DNA of 28,798 nucleotides from Branchiostoma floridae (Eukaryota > Chordata > Leptocardii > Amphioxiformes > Branchiostomatidae): positions 5,864,257-5,893,054 of the forward strand of contig NC_049983.1 in assembly GCF_000003815.2 (NCBI RefSeq). Reading direction: 5' to 3'. The translations under genes and the position numbers were made by a program. Positions 22,771-28,798 of this stretch are shown here, piece by piece; the first letter of the stretch is position 1; the number at the start of each line of letters is the position of its first letter. The notes under the pieces were generated by a model. It saw only the letters and a program-made list of their open reading frames with translations. It had not been told where the DNA came from and searched no databases.

Positions 22771-22956
22771 GCTAGTTCACCTTTATCCGCGGGGAACCTA
22801 TATCCATTGTTCTTAACAACAGAGCTTTTAAGGATATCAAGTCAATGGACGGTGGTATGAAACTGTGATATTGTGAAAGTACTGCAAAATTTAAATCCCT
22901 GAATACCGTTTTTTTAAAACGGATATAGGTTATCCCGCGGATAAAGGTGAACTAGC
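22771..22956. mobile_element. MITE with ~36-bp TIRs
   Basis: GCTAGTTCACCTTTATCCGC, GGGG, AACCTATATCC at 22771 is mirrored by GGATATAGGTTATCCCGCGG, ATAAAGGTGAACTAGC ending at 22956, with only one or two differences. The 186-bp size, high TIR identity and non-coding centre are typical of a recently active MITE. Flanking bases do not show an unambiguous target duplication. Confidence 0.85.
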
Positions 22957-23109
22957 GTTAAAAGTAGCATTGCCTCGGATATATTTTTTGCAAACAAAGA
23001 TTACAAAACAGTTTCACGATGAAAAAACATAACTCCGCTGAATGACGTTATTTTCTCATCACGTATAAATCGTTCATTTTGTGGACCCAAAGTAGCTAAA
23101 TCATAGTAG

Positions 23110-23778
23110 GTACAGCCAAACCTCTAATAGCGGCCACTTTTGCATGGCGACCACCTGGCCGTTGCGGTCACTTTTTGTCGGCCCCTTGGATTTTTCCCAG
23201 TGACTTAAGCGTTAAGAAATGGTTTATAGCCTGTCCAACGCGGCCACGGCCGTATATGTCACCCTGTGCTGAGTTTAAAATCGTAGTTTACGAGGATTTG
23301 GACTTACAAACAGGGTTATTTTGGAGGCAGCGGAAGGTACGCGTGCCTTGAACGTTAGATCTAGTCTTTGTCGGCGAATTTACCAACATTCTATCGCATG
23401 GATTTTTTTTAAATATTTGACTTTGGCAGGTAATCTCCAAGCAGATCCTATGGTAGCATAAGATAGTATCAAAAGCTGGCAGAGGACTGAAGCCGGCTTA
23501 GGAGTGTGTTTCGCTACCGGCAAATGGACACCTTTTGGCTGACTACAGTCTTTGGCCAGTTTGGTACCATCTTATGCCATTGTAGGATCTGCTTGGAGAT
23601 TATTTGGCAGGGGCAGTTGAATTTTGAGACAATGTTACTAGGTAGATTGAGATAGATAAAGCAGTGAGTACTTAAATCTTAAATCATGTGCAACTTATCG
23701 CTCGCTCAATTGATCAGAATTTTCTCTATATAGTGACCACTTGTCTATAGTGGCCGCTATAGACAGATTTGACTGTAC
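23110..23778. mobile_element. TIR transposon remnant, Tc1/mariner-like TA ends
   Basis: GTACAGCCAAACCTCTAATA, GCGGCCACT at the left faces AGTGGCCGCTATAGACAGAT, TTGACTGTAC at the right. Both ends follow a TA dinucleotide (TA|CAGYCAAA), the target used by Tc1/mariner elements. A transposase is not visible. It shares blocks with 1036-1262 and is interrupted by a second MITE. Confidence 0.75.
23422..23611. mobile_element. MITE nested in the TIR transposon, 9-bp target duplication
   Basis: The element itself is 23431-23602 (172 bp), with TAATCTCCAAGCAGATCCTA at the left and TAGGATCTGCTTGGAGATTA at the right. TTTGGCAGG flanks it on both sides (23422-23430 and 23603-23611). The related sequence at 1235-1243 has TTTGGCAGG only once, so it preserves the pre-insertion state. 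A 9-bp duplication suggests the Mutator-like (MULE) group. Confidence 0.9.
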
Positions 23779-23784
23779 ACATTC

Positions 23785-24660
23785 AACCCACTCTAATCTA
23801 GTTAAGTTTTCACATAAACGATATGAAAAGCAATTGCTTTGTCTAAAATTCCTCTATTCCACATACAAGTAGAACCACTCATACCACCATCAAACAAATA
23901 CACAACAGCCCTCTTAACGCTTCAGAAGTCACATATATTGTATTGCATTTACATAATTACAAAGACACAACAACATGCAGTGTAAATAGATCTGAATTAC
24001 AGAACAAAATGTCCGTGGTTAAAATCTTGCGTTTTTGCATGCACATTATATACAAGGTGAGGATATATTATAAAATACATTTTTTGTTAAAATTCGTTTT
24101 GAAAATATATTTCAGGTGCAATGTATACACTTTACGTTAAGTGTCCCTGTGATATGTACATTCGGATGACATTATGGTTATACTGGTGGCAATGTTTCAA
24201 AAGTATTACCGTTTCGTAACAAAACAAAAATCATTACAAAAGTACTATGTAACATTTCGTAAGACAAGTACTAGTATTGCAATCATTTGCAATATTTTGC
24301 GTACTTCTTTACACGCATTTTTGTGGTTAGGGAACATGCATGAAATCAATCATTATATTCAAATCAGTTTATCTGACAATGCATGATAAAACCATATATA
24401 AATAATACAATAAGATAAATCAAAATATTTTCCAGCAGTGTTTACACCTTTTGTGAATGAGGCTTAAGTTCAATTTCCTGATATTTACGTTTATAACTGT
24501 AGCCAAATCGTAGAACATGACTTCCATTGTGTGCGAATCAATGATGACACATTCATGCATATAATTATTAAAAAAATGACCTTCTTGTGAAACATGCAGT
24601 CTAGTGTCTAGCCTTTGCGGCTCAAATTCCTACAAAGTCTTCCGCAATTATTTTCTTCTA
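23785..24660. other. AT-rich flank, no gene recognised
   Basis: This stretch would hold the 3' UTR of the minus-strand gene that stops at 24669. No clear AATAAA on the minus strand was found close to the stop. Confidence 0.5.
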
Positions 24661-24668
24661 CAGTTCTG

Positions 24669-26561
24669 TCAGCAGAATCCAGTGATCAGTCTGTAGTAAA
24701 TCCTGGAAGTCAGCAGTGCCAGAGGGAAAGAAGCAGGGTTGTGAGGAACAGTGACGTCACCTCCCTCAGCTGCAGGCGACTTGTGGCTCTTTCCCTGATA
24801 AGACGCAGCGGCCATGTTGCTGTCTGATGCCTTGCCAAATATGCCATTGAGTTGACATCTCTGCAGTATATTATACTGAACGGAGTGGAAGTGTTCTTTT
24901 GTAGCCGATTCTTCAAGCGCAATTTCCAGTCCGCGTGGCCCATCTCTCACAACGTCTGGTGCAGTCCAGACCTGCTGTGGTACTTTCCTCTCAATCAGGA
25001 CTTCCAGTCCACGAGGCTCGTCAAGTGCAGGAAAGTCCAGGTGGCTCATATTCTGCTGAAACTCTCGGTACTTGTGAGGCTTCTCCTGTTTCCTACATGG
25101 TGCTACTGTAGAAGTAGTCTTCACGTCTCCACCACCGACATTGACAGTTGACAGGGACTCCAAAGTCGCCCTTAGTCTGATGGAGGGACTCTGCCTCAAG
25201 ACCATTGCATCATGGTTCAGCTTGGAATGTGCTCCTTGTGGTGAGCTGGCCTGTTCTGGAGTTGATGCTGACTGCGAAGTCTCATGGTACAAATCTCCTA
25301 GTCCACGCTCATTTACTTCCGTTGGAGAAGCTGATCTGCGTTGAGACAGAAGGAACTGTTCTATGAAGGAGTCAAGCGGTATTGGGTGCATCAGGAAGTG
25401 TGCCGGGTCAACAGAAGAGTGTTGATGAACTCCGTGCTCCACAGGACTCCGTGGAAAGCTCTGTATGTCGCAGAACCCTGGAAAGCGTGGTAGCTCTATG
25501 TCAGGAAGAAGTGGTGGTTCTGTTACGCTTGAATCCCCTGACGCCTGGCTGGGATTGTAGAAACCCCGTGAGATGCAGAGGGTAGGCCATTCTTCCAATG
25601 TTTCCTTGAGTTGGTCAGCATCTTGTGGAATGCAACCGTTAAAGACAAGCGTAGGCGCAACAGCCACAGGTCCATTCATTGCTCCGTTGTACTGGTCTGC
25701 TTCTTGCAGAGGGCAACCATTGAGCAGCAGTGTGGGCAGAGCGAGTGCAGGTTCCTCCTTTGCTTGGTTGTCCTGGTCATCGTCTAGCAGCAGAGGGCAA
25801 CCGTTGAGCAGCAGCGTGGGCAGAGCTGGTGCAGGTTCCTCCTTCGCTTGGTTGTCCTGGTCATCGTCTAGCAGCAGAGGGCAACCGTTGAGCAGCAGCG
25901 TGGGTAGAGCGGGTGCAGGTTCCTCCTTCGCTTGGTTGTGCTGGTCATCGTCTAGCAGCAGAGGGCAACCGTTGAGCGTGGGCAGAGCGGGTGCAGGTAC
26001 CTCCTTTGCTTGGTTGTCCTGGTCATCGTCTAGCAGCAGAGGGCAACCGTTGAGCAGCAGCGTGGGTAGAGCGGCTGCAGGTTCCTCCTTCGCTTGGTTG
26101 TGCTGGTCATCGTCTAGCAGCAGAGGGCAACCGTTGAGCGTGGGCAGAGCGGGTGCAGGTTCCTCCTTTGCTTGGTTGTCCTGGTCATCGTCTAGCAGCA
26201 GAGGGCAACCGTTGAGCGTGGGCAGAGCGGGTGCAGGTTCCTCCTTTGCTTGGTTGTCCTGGTCATCGTCTAGCAGCAGAGGGCAACCGTTGAGCAGCAG
26301 CGTGGGCAGAGCGGGTGCAGGTTCCTCCTTCGCTTGGTTGTCCTGGTCATCGTCTGGCAGCAGAGGGCAACCGTTGAGCGTGGGCAGAGCGGGTGCAGGT
26401 ACCTCCTTTGCTTGGTTGTCCTGGTCATCGTCTAGCAGCAGAGGGCAACCGTTGAGCAGCAGCGTGGGCAGAGCTGGTGCAGGTTCCTCCTTCGCTTGGT
26501 TGTCCTGGTCATCGTCTAGCAGCAGAGGGCAACCGTGGAGCAGCAGTGTGGGCAGAATGTC
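24669..26561 (-). CDS. Unrecognised repeat protein, main terminal exon (630 codons)
   Basis: Acceptor TTATATTATCACAG precedes GAC at 26561 and the frame is open without interruption to TGA at 24669. Residues 1-310 consist of eleven near-identical 26- or 28-residue repeats (consensus ALPTLLLNGCPLLLDDDQ then DNQAKEEPAP) plus a diverged twelfth (VAPTLVFNGCIPQDADQLK). The remaining 320 residues are unique, rich in Ser, Pro and Glu, with PRGLEVLIER and PRGLEIALEE as a second short internal duplication, and end LLTSRIYYRLITGFC. No signal peptide, membrane helix or known catalytic domain is seen. The protein is likely to be largely disordered with short hydrophobic TLLLNGCPLLL motifs separated by acidic linkers. 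The family is not recognised. The intact 1.9 kb frame and in-frame unit lengths argue that it is expressed. Confidence 0.75.
   Translation of the reverse strand, partial: DILPTLLLHGCPLLLDDDQDNQAKEEPAPALPTLLLNGCPLLLDDDQDNQAKEVPAPALPTLNGCPLLPDDDQDNQAKEEPAPALPTLLLNGCPLLLDDDQDNQAKEEPAPALPTLNGCPLLLDDDQDNQAKEEPAPALPTLNGCPLLLDDDQHNQAKEEPAAALPTLLLNGCPLLLDDDQDNQAKEVPAPALPTLNGCPLLLDDDQHNQAKEEPAPALPTLLLNGCPLLLDDDQDNQAKEEPAPALPTLLLNGCPLLLDDDQDNQAKEEPALALPTLLLNGCPLQEADQYNGAMNGPVAVAPTLVFNGCIPQDADQLKETLEEWPTLCISRGFYNPSQASGDSSVTEPPLLPDIELPRFPGFCDIQSFPRSPVEHGVHQHSSVDPAHFLMHPIPLDSFIEQFLLSQRRSASPTEVNERGLGDLYHETSQSASTPEQASSPQGAHSKLNHDAMVLRQSPSIRLRATLESLSTVNVGGGDVKTTSTVAPCRKQEKPHKYREFQQNMSHLDFPALDEPRGLEVLIERKVPQQVWTAPDVVRDGPRGLEIALEESATKEHFHSVQYNILQRCQLNGIFGKASDSNMAAASYQGKSHKSPAAEGGDVTVPHNPASFPLALLTSRIYYRLITGFC
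25627..26561 (-). repeat. Coding minisatellite, 84/78-bp units
   Basis: Unit marks (GGGCAACC on the plus strand) lie at 25711, 25795, 25879, 25963, 26041, 26125, 26203, 26281, 26365, 26443 and 26527, so spacing is always 84 or 78. Both are multiples of three; the short form lacks two Leu codons (LPTLNGC for LPTLLLNGC). The plus strand is also open across this interval (25573-26583), but that is a mirror of the repeat. Confidence 0.95.
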
Positions 26562-26589
26562 CTGTGATAATATAACGACATAAATGTAT

Positions 26590-27050
26590 GATTATATTGT
26601 ACAGAATAGTGCATCTTAGTCAAAGGAATTAGTTTTTAGTTGAATTTATGACATCACAGAACCCACTGTGCTATTCTGTTCTCTTACTCAACAGTACAGA
26701 GTTATCTTATTGGATATTGTGGCTTTTTTTCTAAGATTTAAAGGCAACTGAAACCATTCCTATTCATAAAAAAATTCCAACAAAACGCACCTGTTGGAGT
26801 TTCCTGAGGAATTCCTTGTTGTTTTCAACCTACCAATAGATTAAAGAGTTTTTCATGTTCAGTTTGATATGAGGAGTGTCTGACATGTGACTTGCTAAAG
26901 TTTATACAATCAAAAAAAAGTCATAAGGTGGATATTTCACAGGACCTTATTCAACAATCATAAAATCGTATTTAGTATCATACATAGTTAGAAGTAATAG
27001 AAATATGAAACAGAAGAAAATGGACAAAGAAAATCAAGTTTAAAATTGCT
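26590..27050. other. Presumed intron of the repeat-protein gene
   Basis: AT-rich sequence between the donor at 27076 and the acceptor at 26562. No other element recognised. Confidence 0.5.
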
Positions 27051-27076
27051 GATCTTTACCTGGTTCCTCCACTTAC

Positions 27077-27112
27077 TGATCTATTCCTGTTGAAGGGCAG
27101 TCCTCTTTTCAT
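27077..27112 (-). CDS. Candidate first coding exon of the repeat-protein gene
   Basis: ATG at 27112 opens MKRGLPFNRNRS and a consensus donor TCA|GTAAGT follows at codon boundary. The exon at 26561 begins in phase 0, so the two join to MKRGLPFNRNRS|DILPTLLLHG, giving about 642 residues. An acceptor-like AATAGTTCAG at 27121 just upstream means it might instead be an internal exon starting KRMKRG. The RNRS segment is basic and could be phosphorylated. Confidence 0.5.
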
Positions 27113-27294
27113 TCTCTTCTCTGAACTATTGAGAACATAACATAAACATACATGTATGTTTGCGTAATTATATTTGCATTTGTATTATGTATGTTTCATT
27201 CGAACCCTCGTAAACTCTAGCTAAGCCCTAAATAGGACTAAAGCATATCTGAATAAAGGAAAGGAACGTATATATAGTTCACTTTTCTTTTTCA

Positions 27295-27330
27295 ATAAAA
27301 AAAATAATAAAAAATAAATAAATAAATAGA
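27295..27330. repeat. A-rich/AAAT microsatellite
   Basis: AATAAAAAATAAATAAATAAATAG-like tract, immediately before the inverted-repeat element; possibly a decayed poly(A) tail. Confidence 0.7.
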
Positions 27331-27354
27331 AAAACTGTGGGATGCAAGTTAGAA

Positions 27355-28320
27355 TTTATGACATACCTGGGCCGCGATAACGTTTGATACAGGTGTTCGG
27401 GACCGTGTGATAAATATAGAATACAACACGGTGTATTCCGTATCAGCTGAGGTACCAGCCCGACCTCGGGAAGGAGGGAGGGCGATCCGAACCGCGGGAG
27501 GGCTGGGACCAAGGGTGATGCGGAATACACCGTGTTGTATTTTATTTATGTCATATCCACCTGAGAAAACCCATCTTTTGATGCGAAATGCGCCAGAAGT
27601 TGAACAAATTTGGGGCCCTCGAACAAAGACTTCCACCAGTAATGTTCTAACGTCCAAATAAGGTATTCGAACTTTCGACGGCGCCACATTCGTCCCACTC
27701 GACATAGTTCGATTTATTTGAATGGAGCCTGTGTGATAAGCCCGGGCCGTACGGATAGTTATCACCCGGTCCGGAACACCCGTATCGAACGTTTTCGCGT
27801 CACAGGTATGACATAAAAAGCCATACCGCACAGGCTTTGAAGTTTTATCACAAAGGCTTCCATCAAATATTTTGAACATACTCTGCACACGCCAGTGTGG
27901 CGCGGTCAAAAATTTGAATACCTGATTGCAGTTGTAACAATGTTTGTTTGAGGGCACCAAATTTTCTCAACTTCTAGCGCATTTCGCATCACAACGTGTG
28001 TTTTCTCAGGTGGGTATGACAGAGATAAAATACAACATGGTGTATTCCGCATCACCCTCGGTCCCAGCCTTCCCGCGGGTCAGGCTGATACCTCAGGTGA
28101 TATGGATTATACACCGTGTTGTATTCTATATGTACGTACCTTCTGTTTGTCCTGCATAATCGATGTTGGGTCAATCAGGACATGTTGTGGGGTTTGGCTG
28201 CACACACGTGTTTTGGTTGCATCCAATCTGTTAACGATGAAATTAATTCATCATGATTCATGGCATACCTGGGCTGCAATCGATACAGATGTTCTGGCCC
28301 AGGTATTATCTTGGGTTATC
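27355..28320. mobile_element. Nested inverted-repeat (foldback-like) element
   Basis: Left arm about 27414-27628 and right arm about 27943-28132 are inverted copies (shared blocks GAATACAACACGGTGTAT, GAGGGTGATGCGGAATACAC, CCACCTGAGAAAAC, GATGCGAAATGCGC). Each arm is itself palindromic: a 21-bp sequence at 27420-27440 is perfectly inverted at 27521-27541. A third module (CATACCTG, CGATAC-GGTGTTC, GTGATAA) occurs at 27362, inverted near 27815-27750, and as a diverged direct copy at 28264. A 203-codon minus frame (27349-27960) with CYNC and CHTC pairs spans arm and spacer and is probably fortuitous. Class unknown. Confidence 0.75.
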
Positions 28321-28798
28321 ACATGGGCTTCCATAGAATGATTCAATGTGTTTGCATACACCAAGTGCACCACTGTCCAAATTTTGCAAAACCGGGTTTA
28401 GAAGTTATAATTGCTGTTATCATCTCCATAAAATGTCAATTTGATACTTGTGACATGTGTACATTAGTCAACATCACCATGCATAAATCATGTAAATGTG
28501 TAAGTCATTTGCATAAAATTTACAAAGCTCTAAATATTTCATGGAGGTATGAGGTCGCCAAACTCTAGTTATAATTGCTTTGTTCTTGGCCACTGAACTT
28601 TTATTAATTACCTGGCACATTTTGCTTGAAGCTTGAATGTGTGTTTTCTTGGTCAACTAAAATACAATGTGGTGTTCATATAGCTACTTATATGCTGTTT
28701 AATGACAGTTATTGCTTGAACATGAACTTCTAGGCACACCTTTTCAAGATATCAAAAGGCTACATATAATCCAAAACACCCATCGACATAACACTCGC
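28135..28798. other. No gene recognised
   Basis: GGTATGAGGTCG then ACTCTAGTT at 28546 also occurs at 7125 (GGTATGAGGTCGTGGAACTC), so a dispersed repeat reaches into this region. No coding exon or promoter was recognised. Confidence 0.45.

Noticed and set aside
25573-26583. 336-codon plus-strand frame rich in SSSRGQPLSVGRAGAGSSFAW
   Set aside because: It is the mirror of the minus-strand coding repeat; the minus frame has an acceptor, continues into non-repeated coding sequence and has normal composition.
27349-27960. 203-codon minus frame with CYNC and CHTC pairs, zinc-ribbon-like at first sight
   Set aside because: It runs through both an inverted arm and the spacer of a repeat element, and the Cys pairs lack a supporting fold; chance is more likely.

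Overview
The window looks like a piece of an invertebrate chordate genome, most likely an amphioxus (Branchiostoma). It has short coding exons with canonical GT-AG introns, long introns, AT-moderate non-coding DNA and dense small DNA transposons (MITEs), SINEs and one LINE remnant. The host assignment is inference; no marker gene fixes the species. Nothing bacterial or viral was seen.

Layout. 1-4.1 kb is mostly repeat: two direct repeats, a MITE-like end, a copy of a transposon seen again at 23 kb, two near-perfect hairpins, a promoter-like patch (CCAAT, RFX X-box) and a 1.4 kb inverted-repeat element whose right arm has grown into a minisatellite. 4.6-10.8 kb holds a minus-strand TLC-domain membrane protein gene in four visible exons, its introns filled with a TIR element (6.6-7.05 kb), SINEs, a 148-bp tandem array and a LINE 3' end. 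12.3-12.55 kb is promoter-like (two CRE sites, CCAAT, a ZNF143-like motif) with a small ORF.

14.4-16.7 kb is the most striking part. The first 58 nt of the last exon of an SRPK (SR-protein kinase) gene, with the end of the preceding intron, are tandemly repeated at least 21 times (22 acceptors in all, one assembly gap) just upstream of the intact last exon at 16536-16720. Every copy keeps branch point, pyrimidine stretch and acceptor AG, so the gene presents an array of competing 3' splice sites. The other SRPK exons are not visible in the window.

16.7-18.6 kb is the probable SRPK 3' UTR and poly(A) site. 18.6-24.6 kb has no convincing gene but several transposons, including a MITE nested in a mariner-like element with a clean 9-bp target duplication and a related empty site at 1.2 kb. 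24.67-27.11 kb is a minus-strand gene for an unrecognised protein of about 642 residues that starts with twelve 26/28-residue repeats. 27.36-28.32 kb is a nested inverted-repeat (foldback-like) element.

The genes do not form an evident pathway; they are neighbours. The SRPK gene and the repeat-protein gene are convergent; the TLC gene and the SRPK fragment are divergent around the promoter-like patch.
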